A stretch of 64,000 nt of DNA from contig OX485803.1 in the NCBI GenBank assembly GCA_950295325.1, positions 27,030,001 through 27,094,000 of the forward strand. The letters run 5' to 3'. The notes under the pieces are model-generated. The model saw only the letters and a program-made list of their open reading frames with translations, ran no database searches and was not told the origin of the DNA. Origin of the DNA: Polytrichum commune. Taxonomy: Eukaryota > Streptophyta > Polytrichopsida > Polytrichales > Polytrichaceae. Positions 10,195 through 21,386 of the stretch are shown here, piece after piece (positions within the stretch are counted from its first letter, which is position 1; the number at the start of each line of letters is the position of its first letter). A program made the position numbers and the translations under genes.

Positions 10195-13100
10195 TTAAGC
10201 TTGCCAAGGCCACTTGAATTCTCCAGCTGTTGCAATTTCAAGCTCCCTCTCTGGCGTCATTTGTTCTTGTTGAGCTCCAGTCCCGTTCCCATCTTCCTGC
10301 GACTCAGAATTGATTGCCTCTTCTTTGACGACGTTTGTGACCTTAGGTGGTGATGGTGTTGGGGATGTTGGAGGCTTCAACCCTGGGTATCTGTCGAAGG
10401 GTAAAATCCATCAATATTAATGATACTGTGCGTGAAATTCTTTCTAACAGGGTCTCATTGGTCTTGGATTATAAATCAGGATAGTCGTTACCAGAAGTGA
10501 TAATTGACGAAAGTGTTAAGAACAAGAGGTAATATTCGTGCCACAAACTTTGACTTGGATGATGATGCCATATTCATCTATTTCTACCAGTTTAACACTG
10601 TTTTATTCAGACCTAGTCCATTCAACCACACCTTAAAAATGGAGTTTTCCAACTAATTGACACTTGGAGCGCATGCCAGATCTGCTCTACATTCGTAATC
10701 CAACGGGGTTTTGATGCCAGGAAAGTCCACATCTATGTGAGGTGTTCGTTTCACCTTAAAAAGTTCACCTAAATGGTCATGTTGAGAGTACTGACCACTT
10801 TTTGAAACTGGAATGAAGACAAATCTAAAGTAGAGACGCGTATGCCAATCCACAATCGTGAACCGACACTTATGCACCACGATGGCTATTCTCAGCCTAT
10901 ACAGCAATAGAGTCAAGACCTCCAATTAGCAGAAAGGAGTGCAGATGTTTTAAAATGTGAGCTTCAAAATATCTGCAAATGTTGCAAACCTGGTGTACGG
11001 TGACAGTGGTCGTGAGGCTTTTGGCAGAGTCTTGGTGTCTGTAGCTGTTGGTGGCGTCTCTGTGGGCAGTGTTGACTCCACCTCTGTTGAAGGCAGGGGT
11101 TCTTGTTGTTGTGATGGTGTACTATCTTCTGTGCCGCTTTCATCTTGTTTCCATGGCCAACGGAATGTAATTGTACCAGCTCGGGCCTTCTCCAGAGCAA
11201 GAGCAGCCCTGGCAGTTGCCTCCTCTTTCGCTTTCTTCGCCTTCTCCTTTAATGCGACTTCTATATTTCACCAGTCAATACTACTTAACATACAGTCTTG
11301 GTGGATGTGTGAAGGTCTATGGCTAGCGAAATGAAAATGGCAGTCATATATTTCTCAAGACTTACACCCAGAAATCAGACTAGGACAACACCAGAGGCAC
11401 ATAATGCACTAAACAACACAAGACATTGACATCTGGTACTCAAATGACTTAAAAGACCTGTGTTTTATTTGAACCACATTTATCCCTACATCCCTACACT
11501 GTTTCCATGTACAATCACCACAGACTCTAATTTCCTAAGATAGTAAAATTGTGTCAACATATCACAAGGTAATTTGATCACAATAAGGTGTATATTTTAG
11601 TTGAGCTCCTTTGAGGAGTTTGTGGCACTAGTATGAATAAGATGCCCCATTTCACACAAAAAGTGCCCCTATACCCGAGACCTTCCTACTAAATGGAGTG
11701 TTGTAACTCTGTTGTAGTGCTCAAAAGCACCTCCTAATTTGAAAGTCAAAATTTAGACATGAGTGTCGGAGGTTTAGTGTAAGATAGAAAACCTGTGTCC
11801 TCCACAGCTTCCTTGACTGAGCTTGCCACTTCTTTCGTGATCTCAGGCACTTTCTCTTCAATAAGTGAAGGTACTTCAGGTGCCTCAACAACTTTGGATG
11901 TTGTGCTGGGAACTTGAGGAGGGCTCGGGGTCGGTGATGAAGGTGGTTTTAGACCTGGATACCTATCATATATAATGACAAAATTTAACTTTGTATATCT
12001 TGAGATTCTGTCACAGTTCTACTACTTGTGATAAGAGACGATGAAAAGTTTTATGAGTTTGTTGGTAATCTGTGTCCAGTAAATTATATGCATATTCGAT
12101 ATTTGGTGAGAAAATGCACCGATAGGTCAATGCCGAGTCAAAAATAGAGAAACATAAACCTGGTGTAAGGAGACAATGGCCTTGAAGGTGGTAACAAATC
12201 TTTTGAATCTGATGAAAGTTTTGCAACATCAATTGATACGGAACTTGCAATCTCGACATTTGCTGATGATTCTTGTGTTTCTTTCAATGTTGACTCTGGA
12301 AAACCCTCCTCCTTCACCTCCCTTGGGTTTTGCCATGGCCAGCGGAAAGCGGCAGATTGTGCCTTCTTTAATGCGGTAGCAGCCCTTTCGACCGCCTCTT
12401 CTTTGGCTTTCTTCGCTTTCTCACGTCTTTCTATTTCTGCAGGAAGTTGAGCAAACAGACTTAAAGTCCATGCTTCAAAACAACCAAAAGTTCACTGCTA
12501 AAGGAGTCTGAACGTACCAAATTCACTTGCTCCTAGTTTCGCCTACATCCTTCGCGCAAATGAGTACATAGAGTGCAGAGACTAACCAACGCATTGCGAT
12601 TACTTTTAAAAACGTGCATTTTGAAGATTTGACCAAATCACGTGAGTTTCTGATGAGACTCTCGCTCATACCTGTATTCTCTGCAACCTCTGTAACCGAG
12701 GTTGTCACTTCCTTAATTATCTTTGGTGCTTCCTCTGTGACGACTGATGGTTTTTCAGCTAAACCAATAGATTCTGCTTTGACATCGACGAATTGTGGGG
12801 GCCGGGGAGTTGGGGATGAAGGAGGCTTCAGGCCAGGGTACCTGGGAGTGGATGCACATGTAAACAAACACTAAGTGCAAGACATTCTCAACTGTGAAGG
12901 TAGTCACAACACTTTGACTTCACAAACTGAGAGAGGCAATGATGCCGTTTCACTTACACAAGCCATGACCGCAGAACTGACAATCTAAACTATATTCTCT
13001 TGTGACATGTTCCCTCTAGTATGCTCAGCACAAGACTATCAAGCAAACGTGGATAGAGGGATTTCACTCCCCTCTGCCACTGATGCAATGATCTATGATA

Positions 13101-16100
13101 ACAGCAAGGACCGAAGTCCTAATGACCAGATCTTTTATAACCAAGCATTCAAGTATGAATGCGATACTCGTATTCCAACCCATTTAGACCTTTTACCAGT
13201 TTATCTATGTGACAAATGGCATACACAAGCGCAGAACTTCAAGCTCACAGTCGATCCTATTTGACAGAAGATCATAGACACTTGGCAGGCACTTGCAACA
13301 ACTCGTCTAAATTCTTCTGGAGTTAAACCAGACTCACATGGTAAAAACTTCGTCATCCATGGCAATTTGAACAGACAATGTACGTAGGTCAAATTGTCCA
13401 GGAGACCTACGTACTGCTTGCTATAAAATTACACAATTCCAGTGTAATAACACACAGAATTCTGCTACATGAGACTACCGTTTTAGTTCTTACCTTGTGT
13501 ATGGTGAGAGAGGCCGTGGGGGTGTGGGCAGTAAGGAGTCTGATTTCGCTTGCACATCTCCTTTGGTGGTCACGGAAGGCTGCAACACACTCTCAGTCGT
13601 CGTTGATTGCAGAGGTTCAGTTGTCTCTACTTCCGTTTCCTTCTGCCAAGGCCACCGGAAGGTATTGGCAGCTTTAGGCTTTGGTAGTGGTTCTCTCTCC
13701 TGTACAGCCTCGTTTTGTGGACTAGTAGTTTGGCTTCCACTGCCATCATCTGTCATTTCAGCACCTTTCTTCTGTTTTTCCTCCATGTCAACTTTCTTTT
13801 CAGCTTCGGCTTCGGCTTCCGCTTTAGTTTGTAAATTCTTGGCCTCTAACTCTCTGGATGCTTCCTCTTTTGCAATGCGGTCTTTCTCAGCTTGTTCTTT
13901 GGCTTCCGCAAGCGCTCTTGCCTTCGCTTCCTCTTCAGCCTTGATCAACTCTTCTTGAACTAAGCGCTCCTGCTCAGCTTTTTCAGCAGCTTCAGCAGCT
14001 GCTTGGGCTCTAGATTCTTCTTCGGCTTTTGCTTTCTGTGCTTGGGCCTCCTCCTCTTTCTCCTTTGCCAAACGCTCCCTGTTTGCTGCAGTTATTGCGG
14101 CTTTCTCTTCTGCAGACTCGAAGGTCAGGAAGTAATTCCAGTTACAAAATCAGCTACGAAGAAAATTTAACTCGTATTAGCTTCACATTTGAAGTATGCT
14201 CGACTACTTCATATCAAACGAGGCAGTAAACAACGCCGACAAACAGTACAGATCGACAAAGGGAGAGTTGGAACACCCTGACAATCACTCAGACAGGAAA
14301 GAGAAAAGAGTATCTTGTGCATTTTACATGTCTCCAATCAGATCAAGGACATGGATCTAAAACTCTCAATTACTAAACAACTATTTCCAACTCAATCCAG
14401 GTTCTCAATATAATTCCAAGGGACAAAGTGACTCCTCAATTCCTGAATCAGATGAAGAAATCATCTCAACCTTAATTCACGTGAGAGTGATGAGATAGCA
14501 ACACAAATCTGGGAGATGAAGCAAACAACAGGATGACACTAAGGTCGACACCAACAGTGCCTAATGCACACGATGACATAGTTCATTTCCAAGAAGACCC
14601 TGAAAAGTAAATAAGTGATGGCATTTCCCACAAAAGAATCTCTCACCTGATCGCTTGGCCTTTTCGGCCTTCTCTGCTTTCAATTTGTTCATCCTCTCGT
14701 CTTTAGAGCTGGCAGACTTTGTCTTTGCTTCGTCTTGCTCCATCTTATTGTCCGCCTTAGGTTTCGATTCTGCTTCAAATTCTCTATCTACAGACTCTAC
14801 AATAGCCGCTTTCTCCTTGTCACTCAGCCTTGAAAAATAGATCACCAGCATTGTGTATTATTCTAACTATATTTTATAATGAAAAACAGGAATTGTCACA
14901 TAAATAACCGACTGTGTCCAAAGACAAACTAAAACAGAAACGATTTGCTAGATTTTTGAGACCCTTGCAAAGAATCTAGTATTCAGAAATCGAGTTTGCA
15001 AATCCCCACTCATTCCATCCACCGATGTAACCAAATGGCATTACAGGGTCCCTCACCATGCGGTAGATGATAACCTTGGCATGGATCAAGATTTGGTGTG
15101 AATCTTATTACAGCCACTGCGATGGCATTTTGTTTTATCTTATGATCTTCCTCAAAGGACTACAAAAAATGTGTGGAAGAATTGACCCTCGAACTTTTTA
15201 ATTGATAATATATGCACTACAAATGGATGGCAATGACAGGTATAAAAATGCTTGCAGGTTCTAGTGCACTCACCTCCTACCCTCACGAGCAGCAGCTGTC
15301 AACGCCGTTTCTATTGCCTTGGCCCTTCTCGCCACCTTCGCAGCCGCACGGGCTTGAGCCTGTACTTCTGCCATCCTCTTCTCAAGTTGCTGCTTCTGTG
15401 ATGAGGCTTCCTCTGCCTCCCTCTTAGCATCTTCCTCCTTTTCACGAGCTGCCAAAATCTCACGGTCATAACGAGCTTGGAGATCCTTCTTCTTCTTTTC
15501 CTCTGCCGCAGAGAGCTTTGCTAGCTTCTCCTGCAAGGAAACACCGAGAATATAGTGGAACTTATCAATCAGAAAGTGAGTGCCATTGATTTCATCATGC
15601 CTATACTTTACACATTTGTTGATCAGATGATCACCTCTTACGGTTTTGGCAAAGAATTAGAGCTATCAGGACACAGGTTCTGTCGAAGGTACCTCTTGTT
15701 CTCTTGAAGCTTTTTTACGTTGTAAAGGGAGCTCAAATTCCTTAACCGTGCTGGTTGCTGTGACTGCATCCTCTTCATCCTCCGAAGAAATCTGAGACAA
15801 TAGATCTGTAGCGGGACGTAGTGGTGCGGTGGTTTCTGCCACTGCTTCCAGAACCTTATTTCTGGCTAGGTCTAGGTTGCTCACACAAGAGGCGATCAAC
15901 TCTGCCACCTGCTCAACAACAACAGCCTCAAAAATAATTTCCAACCTCAACTAGGTAAATTTGTGGTTCGGGCTTGAGAATGAACCCTCGCTGACAATAC
16001 CCTTTCAAGAAATTGTGACTTCAATTTCTAAAGTACTGTACTTCAGCATACTTACAATTTAAGTGCCCATATGAGACAAATAGTAACATGTTTCATTGAG

Positions 16101-19100
16101 TATCTTACATACTCATGCCCATGACTTCGAAAACTGGCGCCATTCGACATTTTGCGCAACCTATGTTTATGCCAGATTGTGATGTTGGAGTGTCTGTATA
16201 CTTTGAAAGATATTATAATTTCTCCTACTTACTACATCAATAAAGATACTTTCATGTATTTCTCCATTCATGATAAGCACAATTTATCGGTGGTCCAGTG
16301 GCAAATTAGAGGGGCTCACCTGAAGACTAGAGACTTGACCGCCAGTCAGAGAATCCTTGGGGGCAAGGACAAGGTTGTGAGTTTCCTTGTAAGCATCCGT
16401 AGGCTTTTCCATACCTCCTGGCCTCACTATCTGCGTTCGAGCAAGAAAGATAATCTAAGAGTACGTTTCGAACATGACATCGGTATGAAAACTCTTCCAT
16501 TTGCAAGGTAGCTTACTGCAACATAGATGATCGAAAAGAATGAACAATGACTCGTGTTGATACTTGCACTAATGGGCAGTACTGATGGAGAAAATGCTTC
16601 TGTTTCAATGGCGAATGACTTCCTATAGTACTCACAGTGTAGGACAGGCCGCTCTCCACCAGTGCCTTTTCAGCTTTCGCTTTCCAAATAAGAACACCCC
16701 AGAACAAGCTACAGTACAATACATCAAGCATTTTTAGGCTCAGTTATATACTTCAGTCTATGACAAACGTTCTATTTATGAAAACAAAATCGAACAAATT
16801 TGAACGTTTACTAACTACAATACATAGATGGCACCCCTCCTATGTCCTAGCGACAGAGTAACTAAATTACAAGCGACAACTTCACGAGCATCTTCACTTC
16901 AGAGATAGCCCTTATGTTTCAAGACAAACCACAACCTTATGAATTGAGTGTCTTCCGAAACGGGAGAGAAATACTTACTTGAGAACGGAAGCAGGCCAAC
17001 CAAACTTTGTTGTACCTAGTGATGTAACCAATATGAAGTGGTTCACGTTTGCATTTGTTGCTGCATTCAAAGGGACTCAATGTGAGAACACTCGTTTAGT
17101 ACAAGCTTCCTCGGATGCTTTCTTCCCTTACTCCCAGTATATTAATCGGCAAGTCCCAACCTAGAATTTTTGAAAATTGTGCTCTGAAAATTAAAATGGA
17201 AGTCAATTTCCAGAAGAAATATCATCACTTCTTAATCCCTACTCGCATTAATGATTGTAGCTTCTCCGTCACCACTATGTGAGTCCATCTGTCCACAAGA
17301 TGAAGGTATAGAATTTAATAGCATAAATGATATTAAAAGTGGAGGCCATTGTAGTCATTGCTTCAAGTTGAGGACTTTACCAGCTTCAATAAGATTACTC
17401 GAAGCCTTGAAATCAATTCGATAAGGGCCTGTGACATCTAACACTTCTTTCTCACTCGCACCGATGGTACATACAACTACCCCTGCATTTCCCAGCGCCT
17501 CTTCGATTTCATCTTCACTTTCGAGGTCACACTCCACCAGCTCAATACGATCTCCTTGAACGGGCGCTTTGAATCGAAATAATTTGGCAGTCTGCACTGG
17601 AATCCACATAAGATATTTATTTCCGTTCGTATTATAGAAAGCATATGACGGTGTGGTATTGATTTCAACAGTCGTACTTCCTACCAATAAATCAGGTTAT
17701 CGTTTCAGCACCGACTACCAATATTCAACCTCTAGAGACGACTTACAAGTACTTGAACCATTCAGCACATTTGGAAGTGTTATTCCAGAGGTTATTAATT
17801 ATGATGTTGTCAGATGCAGAGCCAAAGACTACATGAAACCCCATTACCAGCCAATTTTATAAGAAAGAAGGTTAAGTGACACAATAAGACGAAAATAGTG
17901 GAAAAGATAACACTTACCCATGACTGTGGCTCCTCAGCCGGTGCTTCAATTTCATCTGCCATCTGAAATAAACCAAAAATACAAGACGATAGTGAGTTAG
18001 CGGGAAAACTCAATCGTATAAAGTTCTTGATGTGCACAAGTTATCCGAGACCTACAGATAATCAATAAAAACATAAGGTGTGAATTCAACATCAGCACAA
18101 TCACGAGATAAGTATTTTAATAATTAAATGCATTGTAATTCTGAAGTAGATGCATCTACAGAAAGTCATTTTCATATAGAAAATGAGGAAGAGTAGAAGT
18201 CTGTGTCAGCAGTCCCAAAGACAACACCGTGAAGCCTATATAGTACACATAATTTTGAGTGAGTAAATCCACTAAGCAAGGGTCAAAAGGTCCGACTGGG
18301 TATATATTTCTGCTGTATCACACCTCAAGCAGGTTTTGCCCTCTGCCAACATCTCTCACGCCTGCTCGTACTCGGAAACCTAACTTGAGAAGCTCTCTGC
18401 CAGAAAACACACATTCATCGATTAAATACAACCATCTGTCGATTGCATGTAACCTCAATTTGCACAAGTTTGATGTCGAATACCCAGTCTCATATGACAC
18501 TCTCCAATCTTCGATGAGAGACGGTGACTGTGCAACTCCGTATGTCAATACATCAAGTTCTGCATAGCAGAGAAGGAAAACGCCATAAATGTTCTGCCAT
18601 AGCTCGATAGGCTCTAAGTTCTAAAGTACGCATGCACTTGGCCTTTGAACTCCAGGTTGTACCATAATTTGAGTATAATGTTCCGAGAGTTCTTCACAAA
18701 GTCAAGAGGTTACACACACCTCACGACGCGTGATCCGACTTTGCCTGTAGCCCCAGCCACGAACACTAGATTGTTGTCTTTCTTTCCTTTCTCTAGCTTC
18801 AAAGTGCCAGGCAACTTTCGAAGCTTTCTCGTCCCAGTTGGTAAATCCGATGCACTGGTACTTGATGCTTCTTCTTCTTTCTTCACTTTCTTCGTCCCTG
18901 GGAGATAAAATCGCCCTGTATGTACACAGCACTAATCAAATTGACAATTGAAGCTTACAATAGATCAAGATCTGCAGAGCTTACCATCAATCCATCACAG
19001 ATATGTAAGAAAAGCACCATGTAATTGCCCTGTCTGCATTGACCAAAACAAACTGCAAATCCAGAGATAGACCTTAAAGTATGCAAGGTAACATCAGCAT

Positions 19101-19919
19101 AGCCGCCTAGGCTTAAATGTTGTTCCTTGTCCATCACATAAGATTTAAAATCAGGCCAATATATCGTTATCAGGCAACTTTACCATCGACAAAAAGGTCT
19201 TCACCTAGACTCTAAGATCATATATATTTTTCATTTACATGCCACTCTTAAGTCCCCAACATAATCGTCTCAAAAGTGCAACTGAAAGATCGACATATGA
19301 GAGACACTCACATTCGATAAGTTAAGACATCTCAATCATTCAATCAATCGACCAAGCCATTATTTAAGAAAACAACGGTGACATCCTGTAAGTCCTGAGC
19401 CAGTTTATATTATATGGTTCTTGTCTTCCTATTGTGGTTTAATAACGAGTCCAAGCATTTTATTCCTTGCTTCACACTGTATTCCACGTAATCTTAGTGA
19501 GTGAACGAAAAAGCTTCATTCCGTGCTCAAAATATGAGTTTTGGTCCTGGATAAGGTCGATTCCAATAATATAATCTTCTTCGGAAAAAAATCCCATTGC
19601 CAAGGAAGCGCAATTTAACTTCATACAATTTGAATTGAACAAGGCTGGCATACATCAAGGCACAGCAGAATTGAAGATGAAATCGATCTGTACTAGTTAC
19701 GTATGCAATCAAATAAGTACCGCTCTGAGCTCGAAATCCAAGCAGCATTGGTTTTCTCTTAAACACGCCATTGCCTCTTCTTCCTCTCGGACCAATGCTT
19801 CGTGCCCCTCCTAAACACGGAGCTTGTAGCATCGTGTGCACACCTCCTCCATGTACTGAAGAACATGAAATCTCTGCAAATGGCCGCGGGGTAGTATGGA
19901 GAAGCAGCGAAGCCGCCAT
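10195..19919 (-). CDS. TIC62: Tic62-like protein: chloroplast SDR domain plus FNR-binding repeats
   Basis: Seventeen coding exons (minus strand): 19721-19919, 18720-18897, 18324-18396, 17918-17962, 17381-17591, 16979-17060, 16636-16708, 16320-16430, 15693-15908, 15274-15530, 14647-14828, 13494-14109, 12672-12841, 12160-12436, 11793-11962, 10990-11260, 10195-10390. All borders are GT-AG and phases agree, giving 3327 nt and 1108 residues. The ATG sits in a good plant context (GCAATGGCG). Residues 1 to about 66 are transit-peptide-like. GATGKVG (115-121) is the dinucleotide-binding loop of an atypical SDR; ASEKE, VTGPYRIDF, ILVTSLGT and VRPGGMEKPTDAYKE are Tic62 hallmarks. Residues from about 397 to 690 form an E/K/A-rich coiled coil. 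Motifs RPLSPYTRYPGLKPP occur at 741, 890 and 1037. In known plants Tic62 tethers ferredoxin-NADP+ reductase at the inner envelope, stroma and thylakoids through such motifs; binding here is inferred. Exon assignment is by eye. Confidence 0.93.
10990..11962 (-). repeat. TIC62: TIC62 repeat unit 2 (exons 15 and 16)
   Basis: Exon 15 is again exactly 170 nt (YPGLKPPSSPTPSPP to EVASSVKEAVEDTG). Exon 16 is 271 nt (KEKAKKAKEEATARAALAL, FRWPWKQ, RPLSPYTR). It is collinear with unit 1 and has the same intron phases. The last exon (10195-10390) supplies a third YPGLKPPTSPTPSPP half and a terminal FKWPWQA in front of the stop. Confidence 0.85.
12160..12841 (-). repeat. TIC62: TIC62 repeat unit 1 (exons 13 and 14)
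   Basis: Exon 13 (170 nt) encodes the YPGLKPPSSPTPRPP half of an FNR motif plus an acidic tail ending EVTTSVTEVAENTG. Exon 14 (277 nt) begins EIERREKAKKAKEEAVERAA, carries FRWPWQN, and ends RPLSPYTR. The phases (enter 2, exit 2; 1 between exons) are identical to those of exons 15 and 16, so the pair is a symmetrical 447-nt module that can be duplicated without a frameshift. Confidence 0.85.
13494..15530 (-). other. TIC62: TIC62 exons 10-12: long charged coiled coil, first FRWPWQ and first PLSPYT
   Basis: Exons 10, 11 and 12 encode residues 397-748. Residues to about 650 are almost entirely E, K, A, Q and R in heptad-like patterns (for example QLEKRMAEVQAQARAAAKV), interrupted by a DKMEQDEAKTKSASS-like linker. 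The remainder turns Ser/Thr-rich, carries FRWPWQ at 693-698 and ends RPLSPYTR, whose final Arg codon is split by the intron. Low-complexity repeats (GCT/GAA-type) are plain in the DNA. Confidence 0.85.
15693..18897 (-). other. TIC62: TIC62 exons 2-9: NAD(P)-binding Rossmann/SDR module
   Basis: These eight exons encode residues 67-396. Order along the protein: basic linker (KKVKKEEE), beta-strand LVFVAGATGKVGSR, helix ELLKLGFRVRAGVRD, a short acidic insert from the 45-nt exon 4 (MADEIEAPAEEPQSW), LVECDLE, VVVCTIGASEKE, TGPYRIDF, ILVTSLGTTKFGWPASVL, NLFWGVLIWKAKAE, VRPGGMEKPTDAYKETHN, SSLQVAELI and EAVAETTAPL. The canonical SDR YxxxK catalytic pair is not obvious, as is usual for this atypical group. 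Confidence 0.85.
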
Positions 19920-19922
19920 TGC

Positions 19923-19928
19923 CACGTG
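19923..19928. promoter_or_regulatory. CACGTG G-box next to the TIC62 start
   Basis: A perfect CACGTG palindrome lies 3 nt upstream of the TIC62 ATG. G-boxes bind bZIP and bHLH (PIF/HY5-type) factors in many light-regulated plant genes. The position, inside the leader, is unusual, and a six-base match may be chance. Confidence 0.25.
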
Positions 19929-20802
19929 CTCACTCTCCTTCTCGCCTACAAGAAGGCAGGTACTCCAGTTTCCTCGTTCTCAATTCTTCCAACTCATCAC
20001 GGACAACTACGCCACAATCGATCACACTACCGCTAATGCGCTATTGTTGTGCGCGTCGAGCTTCCTCTGCTTCTAGCTCCTCGGCTTATTAGATAATCCC
20101 AGCTGGCAATGCAATTGGAACCGGAACCGGAAGTTCCACCGTTTGTGCTGTGGTTTTTTGGTCAAATGTGAGCGTTACACAAGAAAGCAATTACTGCGAA
20201 GGAAAAATGATTTCGTAAATTGGAATACTCCACTCGGTGCACACATTACGATTCTCTTTCACTCTGTCTTCTTCTCCACCATGCGTCCTACTGCAATCTG
20301 CATTGCGCTTCAACTTGTCCCTAACTTGCGATGCAACTAAGTTACCACGACTTTCTCACATAGCCTCTAGTTCCTCACTTGGAAACACCTTTGGTAATCC
20401 CTCCATTATCATAAACCACCTTCCGATCGTTAATCCATGCAATTAGAAGCTGCGAGTTGCGTGTTCGTTGGCTTAGCGACAAGATTCTGATTTATCCCTC
20501 ATAATATGGCTACTGTTGTTTGTGGATTTGGTCGCGTAACTTAGTCCTCCTGTTCCAATTGAAAGCTGAGGAGGGAGTTTGATGAGGGAGGTTCCTCCAC
20601 CTCAACTTTGGTGACGAGAGCTACCAATCAGCGCAGCGAAGTGAGCGCAGGAGCAGAGTGCCGATAACGCAGCCTGCAACTCCGAGCCCCTTCTGAGTGG
20701 CTCCCGATTGGTGAAGCCTCGCACAGATAACAACGGCCCTTCCCCGTCCTTCCCTCCCGCCGTTCCCCGCGTCGCCGTTCCCCGACGGCCGCGTGAGTCT
20801 CA
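19929..20802. other. region upstream of TIC62
   Basis: This is the presumed promoter and leader region. It is fairly balanced in base composition and becomes GC-rich at about 20690-20795 (CpG-dense, ccgttccccgcgtcgcc). I see no TATA box in a convincing place and no gene. Confidence 0.4.
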
Positions 20803-21383
20803 GGGCCACTGCACACACAAGACTGAAGGCCCGTGACCATTGCAATCTGAGAGCTCTCATTAGTCGAAAGGCCGGAGACCGTCCAAGTTCACTTCCCACA
20901 CGAAGGTGAAGGCCTAAAGCCCAAAGAAGACTTCATGGATGAAAAGCTTACATGGCGGACTGTGGATAAGGTTTCATGGTCTCCCGGAATTTTCGTCAAG
21001 CTCACCTCCAAGAGGTGAGTATGACGCAACTTCCGGGAGACCGTGGACTTTTTTAATATTTTTTCCAGAAAGATAGATTTCACAACAGATTGTAAGGAAG
21101 ATTCCAGAACAGATTTTAGAATAAATTTCAAACACCATCAAGTAATTCTCTCAAATTGATAGAGTTTGAGACATATTATATTAAACCAAATCCTCCCCTC
21201 TTTTTCCGCCAACAAAATATGTAATGGTCCCACAACATGGTCCATTCTCACTTCACACTATGCTTGGGGGCCCGTGACTACATAAAACGGCTTTCCCAAC
21301 ACCCATGGTACGGCCTTTGGATGAGAGTCAAGGGTCCTCACCATTACAAGGACACGGCTCTTGGCTCATGTGTGAAGTGGCCC
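20803..21383. mobile_element. PIF/Harbinger-like MITE B, TSD TCA
   Basis: This 581-bp element has ends GGGCCACTGCACACACAAG and its inverse CTCATGTGTGAAGTGGCCC, flanked by TCA at 20800-20802 and 21384-21386. Internal stretches (cccgtgaccat, acggctcttggctc, cacacta/ttggggg) match MITE A, so A and B are one family. It lies about 0.9 kb upstream of the TIC62 start. Confidence 0.85.
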
Positions 21384-21386
21384 TCA

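Noticed and set aside
13497-13958. 153-codon plus-strand frame rich in Ser and Ala
   Set aside because: It is the antisense shadow of the repetitive coiled-coil exon of TIC62.
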